A stretch of DNA of 37,243 bases from Chrysochromulina tobinii (GCA_001275005.1 JWZX01003132.1:1-37243); one strand, 5' to 3'. Shown: positions 8,727-18,057, counted from the first letter of the stretch. The notes: generated by a model from the sequence alone, not told the origin. A program made the numbers and translations.

Positions 8727-10049
8727 ATGGTCGCGGCGAGTCGTGCCTTTCGCTCGATCGCGCTGCTGATTTCCCTGAGCAGTTGCGCGGGCTTCCTACT
8801 CGCCGGCGCGCCGTCCACGCCTGTGCAGCGCCGTGAGCGGCGAGCGGGAGGCGTCGTTGCGGCGCACGGCGAGCTCCGCGCAAGCATTATTGGCATCGGC
8901 GCGGCGGCGCCAGAGAGGCGTGTGCCCAACAGCGAGCTCGAGAAGGTTGTCGACACGTCTGACGAGTGGATCTCGCAGCGCACGGGCATCAGCTGCCGCC
9001 ACCTGATCGCGCCTGACCAGGGCCTCGCCGACCTGGCCAGCAAGGCTGCCAAAGAGGCCCTCGAGCATGCGGGCGTCGATCCGTTGGAGGTGGGCCTCGT
9101 GATCATGGCAACGTCATCGCCCGACGACCTCTTTGGCGACGCCGCGTTCGTGGCGCGCAGCGTCGGCGCGACGAATGCCGTCGCCTTCGACCTGACGGCT
9201 GCGTGCTCGGGCTTCTTGTTCGGGATCAACACGGCGTCACAGTTCCTGCATAACGGCGCGTACAAGACGGCGATCGTCATCGGCGCGGACGCGCTCTCGC
9301 GCTGGGTGGACTGGACGGACCGCAACACGTGCGTGCTCTTCGGTGACGGCGCGGGCGCCGTCGTGTTGCAGCAGACGGCTGCTGGGCAGCCCGCCGGCAT
9401 CCTAGGCTACGAGATGCACTCCAACGGGGCAGGCCGTTCGGACCTTAACCTTGGCTACAACGGCGAGTCCAAGGACCTCGGGACAACCATCCCCGCGACC
9501 GTCACAAAAGGCGCCTACACGCCCATCGCGATGAACGGCAAGGAGGTGTACAAGTTCGCGACGACGTGTGTGCCGGAGGTGCTCAAGGAGGCACTTGACA
9601 ATGCGGGCCTGACGGCGGACGACGTTGACTGGCTGCTGCTTCACCAGGTGCGTGCCGTCGCTCACCAGCGAGCCCGTGCGCATAGCACGTCGAGCATCTC
9701 TCTGCCTTGCGCGCCCAATGACTGCCTCCCGCACCGGATTCCTCGGCTGCCCTCCTTGTGGAGAGTCTTCACACCGTCACGACTGAGCTGCACCGGCTCG
9801 TTCTTGTGGTGCCATTCACAGGCCAACATTCGGATCATGGAGACTGTGGCCAAGAAGCTGGGCATCCCGATGGAGAAGGTGATCACCAACCTTGCCGAGT
9901 ATGGCAATACTTCGGCCGGCTCCATACCCCTCGCACTCAACGAGGCGGTGAAAGCCGGTAAGGTGAAGCCTGGCGACGTGATCGCATGCGCCGGCTTTGG
10001 CGCCGGTCTCAGTTGGGGATCGGCGATCATCCGATGGAGCGGAAAGTGA
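8727..10049 (+). CDS. fabH: 3-oxoacyl-[ACP] synthase III (KAS III), plastid-targeted, two exons
   Basis: Exon 1 is 8727-9647 and exon 2 is 9822-10049; intron 9648-9821 (GTGCGT...CACAG, phase 0). The product is 382 aa. The thiolase-fold active site is complete: Cys about 160 in TAACSGFLFG, His about 306 in LLLHQANIRI (split by the intron) and Asn about 336 in YGNTSAGS. The enzyme condenses acetyl-CoA with malonyl-ACP to start type II fatty acid synthesis. The first 60 residues precede the enzyme body. They comprise a signal peptide (AFRSIALLISLSSCA) followed by GFLLAGAP and a basic, acid-poor stretch, the bipartite pattern of plastids with extra membranes. The ATG at 8727 is taken because the frame opens upstream only with TTG. 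The intron is 174 bp, a multiple of three, and has no in-frame stop. Confidence 0.95.
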   Translation: MVAASRAFRSIALLISLSSCAGFLLAGAPSTPVQRRERRAGGVVAAHGELRASIIGIGAAAPERRVPNSELEKVVDTSDEWISQRTGISCRHLIAPDQGLADLASKAAKEALEHAGVDPLEVGLVIMATSSPDDLFGDAAFVARSVGATNAVAFDLTAACSGFLFGINTASQFLHNGAYKTAIVIGADALSRWVDWTDRNTCVLFGDGAGAVVLQQTAAGQPAGILGYEMHSNGAGRSDLNLGYNGESKDLGTTIPATVTKGAYTPIAMNGKEVYKFATTCVPEVLKEALDNAGLTADDVDWLLLHQVRAVAHQRARAHSTSSISLPCAPNDCLPHRIPRLPSLWRVFTPSRLSCTGSFLWCHSQANIRIMETVAKKLGIPMEKVITNLAEYGNTSAGSIPLALNEAVKAGKVKPGDVIACAGFGAGLSWGSAIIRWSGK

Positions 10050-10515
10050 GAGGCGGTAGCTCGCTGAGATTCGTTCGCTGCGATTCGTCAGACCCAGACC
10101 CAACGGCGCCTCGACCTCGCAGAACAGTCACTCCGCACCAGCACATTGTGTGTGATGCATGAGTATGTATTTTTATGCCGGAATGGCGCGGTTGTCCGCG
10201 CTAACTCCACACCGGCGTCTCGCGGTGTGTGGTATGTTGCGGCGCGCAGTCTGTCAGAGATGAGCAGCTCGGAGAGCAATATAATAATCCATTGATAATA
10301 TTAATAATCATGGCCGCCCCAGGCCGGCCGGGTTCGGGGTTGGGTGGGGACGTCTGGGCGCGGATACAAGAACCGCGCGCCTTTACTATGATTCGTCGCA
10401 CCGGACCGGCCCCGCGCTCGCGGCTCGGTCCTCGGCGGCGGCACGCCGCGCGCGAGGGCGCGACGCGCGTCCAGGGAAAATCCGAATCTCGAGACATGGG
10501 TCTCAAGATTCACGT
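10050..10515. other. Convergent 3' region between FabH and the esterase gene
   Basis: No gene is seen. A short AT-rich patch lies at 10277-10310 (ATAATAATCC and similar). The rest is GC-rich without recognisable structure. Confidence 0.35.
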
Positions 10516-11346
10516 TTACAAAGTGGCGGCGGGCGTCGCCGCCAGACCACAGCTCTGCCAACAGCTGGCGGCAAACCCTAACCCTCGGGAGACAAGTGAT
10601 GGCTTGAGGCTGCCGTGGTCCTCGCCCGCCACCTCGACCGTGCTCACTGCATGACCCAAGGTCGTCAGTAGGCCCGCCATCGTCTTTGCAGCCGCTGGGA
10701 TTCCATTGCCAAGGATCGGGTCAGCTTCAGCCTCGCCCGTAACGAACATAATCTTGGCTGGCTGCTTCGTCTGGCCACCCTTGCTAGCATCCCGAGCTTC
10801 ATCGAGCAACGCAGGGCACAGAGGAAGTGAGGGCGAGCCGAGCACAAGCACGTCAAACGTACGTGGCTGCGTGCCCGACGATCGCAGAAGCGTGCGTAAG
10901 GCGGCCAAGCTGCTCAGCGAACAGCCCATCACAGCGCGCTGCTCAGAGGTCAACGAGCAGCCAAGAAGAGCCTCAGCACGAGGCACAGCGTACTCAATGA
11001 GAGCATGGCGGAAGAAGCCATCCCGCTCGTCACGGAGGAAGTGCGCCCTCCGAAGCTCCCTGAGCTTGGCGACATCCCATCCGTCGCATGTGAAGTCAAA
11101 CAATGATGGGTCATGGCCGACGCCTACAATCGCGCAGCGCCGCATGTGCGATGCGCGTTCGTCCTCGTCGGCGTCATAGCCATACCGACCAAAGATGTGT
11201 GCACATGTTAGCGCAAAGAGCTCAGGCTCTGGGTCGAGCACGTAAAGGACACGTAGTGGCGCACGTCGACTGAGTGGTCGCGCGACGCTCAGCTTCAGGC
11301 TCAACCCGTCCAACTCCAGCACTTCGTGCATCGTTCGCCCCGCCAT
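10516..11346 (-). CDS. Alpha/beta-fold esterase, esterase-D / siderophore-esterase-like (276 aa)
   Basis: The fold order matches the putative esterase family (PF00756-like). A first core strand is LRVLYVLDPEPELFALT. A variable lid carries the IVGVGHDPSLFDFTCDGWD block that in relatives reads VGIGY...RDFTP. The nucleophile elbow is GCSLSSLAAL, a degenerate G-x-S-x-x motif with Cys before Ser. A later strand is KIMFVTGEAEADP, where Asp or Glu may be the acid. The terminal catalytic His is in GEDHGS. The substrate is unknown; bacterial relatives hydrolyse siderophore or S-formylglutathione-type esters, which should not be transferred. No targeting signal is apparent. A second Met lies five codons inside (11331). 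The gene is divergent from the chromatin gene at 11678. Confidence 0.7.
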   Translation of the reverse strand: MAGRTMHEVLELDGLSLKLSVARPLSRRAPLRVLYVLDPEPELFALTCAHIFGRYGYDADEDERASHMRRCAIVGVGHDPSLFDFTCDGWDVAKLRELRRAHFLRDERDGFFRHALIEYAVPRAEALLGCSLTSEQRAVMGCSLSSLAALRTLLRSSGTQPRTFDVLVLGSPSLPLCPALLDEARDASKGGQTKQPAKIMFVTGEAEADPILGNGIPAAAKTMAGLLTTLGHAVSTVEVAGEDHGSLKPSLVSRGLGFAASCWQSCGLAATPAATL

Positions 11347-11677
11347 CGTGAAAGTTCTCTCGCAACAGGTGTGAACGGATGGATGTACTGCAGAACGGAC
11401 GTGAACGTTCCTGGGATAGCGCCGTAGTGGGCACTTGCAGGCACACGAGGATAGAAGGTCCCAGGCTCGCGCGGGTCAAAAGTCACGCGGGCCCTTAGAG
11501 GTGCTCGCTCTCTTGCCGCCGTCGTTCGACCACGAGGTATACCACACCACGAGGTAAGATTCGCCAGAATTCCAAAATAAAGCAGCGCGCCTCCCACCCT
11601 CGCGCACTTCACGCCTCGCTTGGCTCTCCCCATCGTCCCTTTACGACAGCGGCGCTGCCCTTCCGAGGACAAAGGAC
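11347..11677. promoter_or_regulatory. Divergent promoter region, esterase / chromatin gene
   Basis: A 331-bp gap separates two divergent starts. No other gene is seen. A direct motif ACCACGAGGTA occurs twice close together (11529-11539 and 11545-11555 approximately). Function is inferred from position. Confidence 0.4.
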
Positions 11678-13966
11678 ATGTCGAAGTCGCAGTCGTCGAT
11701 GACGCCGTCGTTCGCCGAGGGCGACTTTGACGAAGTATCCGAGTCGAGTTCGCATGAACCAGTCAAATACAGAAGCAACGTGACCTCGCGTTCCCCATCG
11801 GTGGCCTCGGGGCACAGTTTTCCAGTTGACGGACCGTACGATCTGAGTGGCGACAGGCAAGCCTTCGTAAGCGAATGGGATCCTGTCGCAAGCAGCGGGT
11901 TGACAGATTCCCGCGGCGATGTGTTGCTTTGGAGCCCATCACACGAGGACGGGCTTGATGCCTTCTTGTCGGCTGCTCTTGAAGGCGGGTTCCTAAGCGC
12001 TGAAGCGAGATGCAGTCCGTGCATGGAGCGGTCGCTCGAGATTTGGAGCTCGCACGGCGCGCACGGCATCGGCGCGGCTCTTGCTGCCCTGAAGGAGGCG
12101 CTTGCCGTGGATAGATCAGCACGGCTCTCTGCAGAGGAGGTTGGGCGTCTGGGACAGGAGCTGCAGAGGTGCGGCAATAACTTTCGGGCGGTTGCTGCTG
12201 CCATTTTCCCAAATCTGGAGGCCGCCTCCGCCTCGGCCGCCGCCTCCACCTCGGCCGCCGCCTCCACCTCGGCCGCCGCCTCCGCCTCGGCTGCCGCCTC
12301 CACCCCGGCCGCCGCCTCGTCACTCGCTCGCGCACTGCCCCAGCTTGTGGAGTCGTATTACCTCGACCATTACCTGCAGCTCGGCTTCGCGCAGGACGAG
12401 ATGCGCTTCGCTTCGGTCGCCACGCTGCGGGAGCGCTCGCGACCCTTTGGGACCGGTAAGCCGCGCCGCGTGCCCGTCTCGGCGCTCACCGATGTGCCCA
12501 AGAGCTTGGTGGAGATGCTCGCCAGTGGAATCGTGCTGCCGGGCACCAATGTGCTCTCCACAGCGGGGCGCGCAGGACGCGACGCTTTTGCTGACCTCTT
12601 GCCCTCCGGACTCATCCGGTTTCAGCCCACAGACGGTGGACCCATACAGCTGCTGCGCACGCCCGCGATGTTTGTGCGCGCGGCCGCGGGCACATCGTGC
12701 GCCAACGGCTTGCGCCAGGTGCGCTACGACGGCGCCTAGGTGGGCCCTGCCTTGCATGCCTGTGCTCACCACGGCGCCCATTCCCCACAGGTGCGTTACG
12801 ACGGCGTTCCTCTCGAGCTGCTGCGTGATGCCGCCTTCGATGCGGATGCGGCGCTCGAGGCCGTCGCGCTCCAGGCGTCGATCAGCGAGAGTGGCGGAGT
12901 GCCACGCCCTTCGGCGACTGTCGCGCCCGCGACGACGAAGACGCCCAAGGCACGCGCCGTGCCGAGCACCCCCGCCAAGCGCAATCTGGGCGGCGCTCGA
13001 GGCGGCGCTTCCATAGCCATCGCGCCGTACCGAGTGCCCATCGCGCCGCGGCTTCCGATTGACGCCGACGAGTACGAAGACGACGACCACGACGACGACC
13101 ATGACGACTCCCGTCCAGAGACGGAGGACGAGCTGCTCGGAACGGTGTGTAAGCTCTGCGCGCGCGCCGACGACGAGCCGCGCATGCTGCTCTGTGGCGG
13201 CTGCGGGGGCGGCTACCACCTGTACTGCCTGAGACTATGCCTCAGCCAGCCGACGCTCCGAATGCCGGAGGCGGATGAGTGGTGGTGCCCGGGCTGCTGC
13301 AAGCGCCGTGCCGAGCACCCTTCACAGCGCCGTGCCGAGCACCCTTCACAACGCCGTGTCGAGCACCCTTCACAGGCCGGCGCGGGGCCGGCGCGCCGTG
13401 TTGAGCCGCCGTTGCCCGTCAGCCCCGCCCTCTATGAGGTCGAGGCGATCCTCGAGAAGCGCCACTCGATCGCGAACCCTCAAGAAGCCGAGCTGCTCGT
13501 TCGCTGGCGCGGCTACAGCGCGCTGCATGATAGCTGGGAGCCGCGCTCGAGGCTGCTCCGTCAATGTCGCGCCCTCGTGAGCGCTTTCGAAGAAGGAGGG
13601 AGCGCCCTCGTGAGCGCGCCCAAGCACGCGCCCAAGCACGCGAAGGGCTCAGGGCACGGGAGAGCCACAAGAGGAAGCGCGAGATGGCGGCGGGCGGCGC
13701 GGACGTTGACGATGACGCCTTTCACGGAAGGCTGGACGGCCGCCCTTACAACCGCCGCGCCACGTTGAGCGCCACGTGCACAAAAGGCGCGGCTGGCGGG
13801 CATGAAGCGACTCGACCTGCCACACCCTCGCTCCCAGCATCACTACAGCATCAGCAGCAGCCGCCGCCGCAGTACCAGCAGCAGCTACCCACGCCCTTTG
13901 GCGCGCCGCCAGTGGCGGCGTCCTCGGTGTCTTCGTGTGCACCCTTCGGAAATGGCAACGGCAGCC

Positions 13967-14014
<48 letters not shown>

Positions 14015-14397
14015 ACGCCGACGCCGAAATTCTCTCTCTCGCAGCAGAGAAAGATCTGGAGTACCAGGCATGTGTGTGCAGGCCTACGTGTGCCCTTCAG
14101 CCTCTCATAGTCAGCGGGCGTGCGCCTGCGGGCGAGGGCGTGCTCTCGTATTGCTGCCGTGACGTGCTGTGCTTTGCCGACCTCGCCGCCGACGGCAGCC
14201 TACGCACGCGCGCCGCCGACGGCCAGGCGCTTCGTCTGGCTTCGCCCTGCCTGTTCATGCACATGGTCCAACAGCGCATGCTCGGGGCAGCGGCCGCCGC
14301 CGCACTGAAGCCCGTCCATCCGCACAAGGCGCTCCACTACAAGGGAGTGCCACTCGACCAGCTGCGGGCCGCGCCACGCCGCCCAAGCCGCAGCTGA
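11678..14397 (+). CDS. Chromatin protein: ELM2-SANT, RAMA-like, PHD finger, chromodomain, RAMA-like
   Basis: Exon 1 is 11678-12718, intron 12719-12790 (GTGCGC...CACAG, phase 0), and exon 2 starts 12791. A frame change is needed after the chromodomain. The best option found is an intron from 13577 or 13610 to 13662, with a weak 3' site, giving about 850 aa. Domains: ELM2 near residues 75-135 (VLLWSP, MERSLEIWSSHGAHGIGAAL); SANT near 145-235 (LSAEEVGRLGQELQRCGNNF, then LVESYYLDHYL), interrupted by an Ala/Ser repeat; RAMA-like near 275-365 (LASGIVLPGTNVLS, FADLLPSGLIRF, VRYDGVPLELL); PHD near 465-517, C4HC3 complete; chromodomain near 561-615 (YEVEAIL, LLVRWRGY, DSWEP, cage aromatics present); basic HKRKRE; poly-Ala; RAMA-like near 755-845 (IVSGRAPAGEGVLS, FADLAADGSL, LHYKGVPLDQL). 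ELM2-SANT recruits histone deacetylases in corepressors; RAMA is proposed to bind methyladenine DNA. Nuclear role inferred. Confidence 0.8.
12223..12320 (+). repeat. 18-bp tandem repeat encoding Ala/Ser (SANT insertion)
   Basis: About five copies of GGCCGCCGCCTCCACCTC with few changes lie in frame, encoding (A-S-T-S-A-A)n. They sit between the parts matching SANT helix 2 and helix 3. Confidence 0.9.
13967..14018 (+). repeat. (GCC)n trinucleotide repeat encoding poly-Ala
   Basis: A nearly pure GCC run of about 17 codons lies within the linker between the chromodomain and the C-terminal RAMA-like domain. Confidence 0.95.
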
Positions 14398-15015
14398 ATA
14401 CTTCCGTAATTGCGACGCCGTACAACCGACGAAGAACGCGTTGGCAACACTCTGGATAGGCGGGCTTGGCCCCGAGGCAGCGAGAGGAGTGAGGTGGCTC
14501 CGCGACGCAAGGCAGATCGCAGCAGCGGCTCTCCACCGCTAGTGAGGTGCCAGGCGCCCAGGGATCGACGGTGCTCGCAAGCTGCGGTCGGTCGTGACTC
14601 TTGACTCGCTTTCGCGTGGGGCACTGTGGGCCGGTCTCGGGTCTGAGTTACGGCTGTCGCGACGCGGTCGCGGTTTTGTTCCGCCGACGCCAAGAGGAGC
14701 TTCGAGCTCGAGAGCCACGCCCAACCTCCGAACGAGGTACCCTCCAATCGGTTACAATCCGGAATTTGCGGTGCCGGACCGCACGGCACAAACATCAGCA
14801 CGTGTATCGAAGCTTTATGACGTGAGTGAGTCGTATCTTGGTCAAACGTAGTGATTTATCATGACCGGACCCGGTTACTTCTCGCCAGTCCATTAGCCTG
14901 AGCCGTGGGGAGCGCCGCTGCCGAACGCCTGTCGAGAATGTGTACCAGCGACCACGATGTGGCCGTCGCCGTTGGGTCGGCGTCGTCTGTGCATCGCCCC
15001 ATCGCAATCCATGAG
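14398..15015. other. Convergent 3' region, chromatin gene / eIF2B beta
   Basis: A 618-bp gap lies between two convergent stops. Several short frames exist but none has family resemblance or coherent composition. GC content is lower than in the genes. No poly(A) signal of the AATAAA type is seen. Confidence 0.4.
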
Positions 15016-16161
15016 CTACCCATGGACCTCAGAGAGGTCCTGGTCCTCCGGGTGGTAATACTCGGCCAGCAGCCGGTAGATGTAGCTCGTGTGCGAAGGG
15101 CCCGAGTTGGTGATGAGCAGCGCGACGAGCTCCGGTGGCACGTAGTCGAAGGCCGGGTTGGGCACATGGACCCCCTGCAGCCCCTCGTCGTAGCGCAGCA
15201 TGGGCTGCGGCGAGAGCAGCATGTTGAACGAGTCGGGGCCTGAGGGGAAGAGTGGCGTGAGCTTGTAGAGCCCCGCGCATGCCACCACGGGCACTGAAAA
15301 GTGTTGTGCGGCCAGCGCAAGCAGGTGCGAGCCCGCGGCCGCGATCAGGCCGCCGTTGGCCATCACGCCGTGCGCGCCCACGATGACCTTGTTGACACGC
15401 GCCATCACCGCGAAGACGGCCGCGTCCGCGATCAACGTCGTTGAGATGCCTGCCTCGGCCAGCGCCACAGCCATCTGCTGCCCCTCGCCGCCCGGCGCCG
15501 TCTCGGCCACGATCACGTCGAAGTTGCGCTTCTTGGCGGCGGCTTTGAGGAAGGCTTCGACAGTTGGGTCGCGCCCGTGCGTGAGCACAACCTCGTTGGC
15601 GTGGATGTGCTGGATCGCTTGCTCGGCGATGTGAGCCGATACTGTCGAGAGCTCCTCCATGACCTCGGCAATCCCCTCGATGATCGGACCCTTGAGTGCC
15701 TTGAGCGACTGGCGCGAATAGTCCAGCGCCTCCGGCGCGTCCAGCAAACTCATGAGCGAGGGACCGGCGACGTGCACGGTCTGCTCGCCGCCGCTCGCCG
15801 CATCGCCGCCGCTCGCCGCTGCCGCATCGCCCGCCTTGAACGGTTTGTTGCCGCCGTCGCGCGTCTCGTCACGCACGATCGCGAGCACGCGGCGGACCAT
15901 ATTGCCGATGACGAGTTCGTGCGGTTGCGCAGTGACCATCACCGCGCCTGCGCGCTTGATGAGCTTGATGAGGGAGTTCACGTCCGTCGCCTGCGCGGCG
16001 GCTGAGGTTGCCACGAGCAGGCGCATGATCTCAAGTGTCTTGCGTGCAACGTCGAGCGAGTTCAGCAACTGTCGGCGGCGGAGCTTGGCGAGGAGCTTGG
16101 AGATCTCCTGCTGCACGTTCGGCGGCAAGTCCGCCAATGGGTTGGAGCTGGGAGCAGGCAT
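15016..16161 (-). CDS. EIF2B2: Translation initiation factor eIF2B subunit beta
   Basis: From ATG 16161 the product is 381 aa; human EIF2B2 is 351 aa. The helical N-terminal part contains LARKTLEIMRLL-type sequence, GAVMVTAQPHELVIGNMVRRVL and IAEQAIQHIHANEVVLTHG. The Rossmann-like C-terminal half has FDVIVAETAPGGEGQQMA, STTLIADAAVFAVMARVNKV, IVGAHGVMANGGLIAAAGS, FDYVPPELVALLITNSG and SYIYRLLAEYYHP at the end. The HANEVVLT(H/Y)G and GAH-x-(V/I)-x-ANGG blocks are diagnostic. The protein is a regulatory subunit of the decameric exchange factor that reloads eIF2 with GTP and senses phosphorylated eIF2alpha. A Ser/Ala/Gly insertion (AAAASGGDAASGGEQ) is lineage-specific. An in-frame ATG at 16272 would add 37 residues without family resemblance and would leave only 49 bp to the divergent peptidase start, so 16161 is preferred. 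Confidence 0.95.
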   Translation of the reverse strand: MPAPSSNPLADLPPNVQQEISKLLAKLRRRQLLNSLDVARKTLEIMRLLVATSAAAQATDVNSLIKLIKRAGAVMVTAQPHELVIGNMVRRVLAIVRDETRDGGNKPFKAGDAAAASGGDAASGGEQTVHVAGPSLMSLLDAPEALDYSRQSLKALKGPIIEGIAEVMEELSTVSAHIAEQAIQHIHANEVVLTHGRDPTVEAFLKAAAKKRNFDVIVAETAPGGEGQQMAVALAEAGISTTLIADAAVFAVMARVNKVIVGAHGVMANGGLIAAAGSHLLALAAQHFSVPVVACAGLYKLTPLFPSGPDSFNMLLSPQPMLRYDEGLQGVHVPNPAFDYVPPELVALLITNSGPSHTSYIYRLLAEYYHPEDQDLSEVHG

Positions 16162-16321
16162 GGCAGTGGCGACGATGGGAGTGCAGTGGGCGAGGCGACC
16201 CAGAGTCCCAGACTGGCCCACGTATTCACAGCCTACACCGGAGGTTTTCTTGCTTATTGTTTGCTTGCGCATTCTTTGCGGTCTCTTTTAATTAACGTTT
16301 ACCCGCGTGAAGAGCGGGACG
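16162..16321. promoter_or_regulatory. Short divergent promoter region, eIF2B beta / proline iminopeptidase
   Basis: Only 160 bp separate the preferred starts. A TTTTAATTAACG patch at 16287-16298 is the only AT-rich element. Shared promoter use is inferred from position. Confidence 0.4.
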
Positions 16322-17824
16322 ATGCTCTTCGGCTTGCTGGGTCGCGGAGTCCTGCCGATCCTTCGACTGAAGCCGTTCACGCTCTCGCTCTCGCTCAGCG
16401 CGCTCGCGGGCGACACGCTGTTGCCGGGCGACTTGCTCGTCAAGGAACACGTCGTAAGTGTCCCTGTGGATCATGGCGCAGGGCCCAGCGGCAGGTTTGG
16501 CAGCCTGGAAGTCTTCGTGCGTGAGATTGTGCCGGCGAGCAAGAGTACGGATGCCGACATGCCGTGCCTCATGTATTTGCAGGGTGGGCCCGGCTTCCCG
16601 TCGGGCCGGCCGAGCGCGCCGCCCTCTGGCTGGATGAAGGCCGCGCTGGGCAAGGGCTACCGTGTTTTCCTTCTCGACCAGCGAGGCACGGGGCGCTCGT
16701 CGCCCGTGACGGCGCAATCGCTCGCGACGATGAGCTCGCCTGCCGACCAGGCTGAGTATCTGACGCACTTCCGCGCCGATGATATCGTGCGGGACTGCGA
16801 GGTCGTGCGCGAGAAGGTGTGTAAGGCCAGGAAGCTCACGCTCCTCGGCCAGTCCTTCGGCGGCTTCTGCATCTTGTCGTACCTGTCCCTGTACCCACAG
16901 TCCATCGAGCGCGCCCTCCTCACGTTCGGCCTGGCCCCTGTGGGGCGGAGCGCCGACGAGGTGTACGCCAAGACCTATAAGCGCATGGAGGAGCGAAACC
17001 GTCGCTTCTACGAGCGCTACCCGGACGATGTGGAGTTGGTCCGCAGCATCGTGAGAAGCCTGCATGAGGCGCCTCAGCCCCTGCCGCGCGGCGGCACGCT
17101 CACGCCACGGCGCTTCCTGCAGCTCGGCCTACTTCTCGGCTCCGCGAGCGGCTTCGAGTCGCTGCACAACCTGCTTGAGCTCGCTCGCACACCGCCGCCT
17201 CTGACGGCCCCGGGCGCCGTACCGAGCACCAAGGCAAGCGCCGCCGCGCCCAAGGACCCTCTGCGTTTCTCGGCTCACTTCCTGCTAGCAGTAGAAGAGG
17301 CTCAGCAGCAATTCGAGACCAATCCCTTGTTCTGGATTCTGCACGAGTCCATCTACTGCGACGGCGGCGCTCACGTCGACGGCGCGCGCGGCCCCAGTTG
17401 TTGGGCCGCTGAGCGCATCCTTGCCACTCAAGGCGCTGCTTGGGACTGCACCACGCGACTCACGCCCGGCGCGCCACCGGTCTTGCTTACGGGTGAGCAC
17501 GTCTTCTCGTGGATGGCGGAGGACTATGCGTGGCTGCGCCCACTCAAGCCCGCCGCCGAGCTCCTTGCTGCCAAGGCGGATTGGGGGCCCCTTTACGACC
17601 GCGTGGTGCTCGGGCAGCGCGAGGGCCCGCCCGTGGCGGCGCTCGTGTCGTACGAAGACATCTACGTGGAGCGTGCCTTTTCGGAGGAGACGGCGGCGAT
17701 GCTCGGTGGCCGAGCGCGCCTGTGGATCACGAATGAGTTCCAACACTCGGGGCTGCGCGACGATCCGAGCGTCTTCGAGCGCCTCCTGGCCATGTCCAAG
17801 GGCGAGGTGGCCATCCCGTCCTGA
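16322..17824 (+). CDS. Proline iminopeptidase (S33 family alpha/beta hydrolase)
   Basis: The product is 500 aa, single exon. Key blocks: PCLMYLQGGPGFPSGRP (the HGGPG-type oxyanion motif, here QGGPG), FLLDQRGTGRSSPV, EYLTHFRADDIVRDCE, the nucleophile elbow LLGQSFGGF with Ser about 178, LTPRRFLQLG, NPLFWILHESIYC, WAAERI, SYEDIYVERAFSEETAA (acid in this region) and WITNEFQHSGLRDD with the catalytic His. The enzyme removes N-terminal proline from peptides. The N-terminus (MLFGLLGRGVLPILRLKPFTLSLSLSALAGD) is hydrophobic with basic residues and may be a signal or organelle peptide. The ATG at 16322 was chosen because the upstream frame begins with GTG. Its closest resemblance is to bacterial enzymes of this length class. 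A low-complexity Ala/Pro/Lys insertion lies near 17205-17260. Confidence 0.95.
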   Translation: MLFGLLGRGVLPILRLKPFTLSLSLSALAGDTLLPGDLLVKEHVVSVPVDHGAGPSGRFGSLEVFVREIVPASKSTDADMPCLMYLQGGPGFPSGRPSAPPSGWMKAALGKGYRVFLLDQRGTGRSSPVTAQSLATMSSPADQAEYLTHFRADDIVRDCEVVREKVCKARKLTLLGQSFGGFCILSYLSLYPQSIERALLTFGLAPVGRSADEVYAKTYKRMEERNRRFYERYPDDVELVRSIVRSLHEAPQPLPRGGTLTPRRFLQLGLLLGSASGFESLHNLLELARTPPPLTAPGAVPSTKASAAAPKDPLRFSAHFLLAVEEAQQQFETNPLFWILHESIYCDGGAHVDGARGPSCWAAERILATQGAAWDCTTRLTPGAPPVLLTGEHVFSWMAEDYAWLRPLKPAAELLAAKADWGPLYDRVVLGQREGPPVAALVSYEDIYVERAFSEETAAMLGGRARLWITNEFQHSGLRDDPSVFERLLAMSKGEVAIPS

Positions 17825-18057
17825 GCGCTGCGGGGAGCCGGAGTTCACCCGGATACGTCGGAGAACTAACGGAGAACTAGATTATGTGCGCTCTTATATT
17901 GACTAACACGCGGAGTCTACTCCTACGCGGTGGCGGGTGGGAGGTTGGTCTTGGTGGCGATGCGGCTGGTCGCGGGCGGTGCACTCGCGTGTTCAATTAA
18001 ATCTATCAAACTAGGCGTCTACAAACTACGGTATCATCTCTTGCTCGCAGGTGTCCT
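17825..18057. other. Convergent 3' region
   Basis: 233 bp between two convergent stops. A tandem echo GGAGAACTA / CGGAGAACTA (17861-17880) is visible. No gene is seen. Confidence 0.35.

Noticed and set aside
10572-10587. Telomere-like AAACCCTAACCC
   Set aside because: Only about two units, inside the C-terminal coding end of the esterase gene; chance is sufficient.
14594-14851. 85-codon plus-strand frame between the chromatin gene and eIF2B beta
   Set aside because: Short, no family resemblance, in a convergent 3' region.
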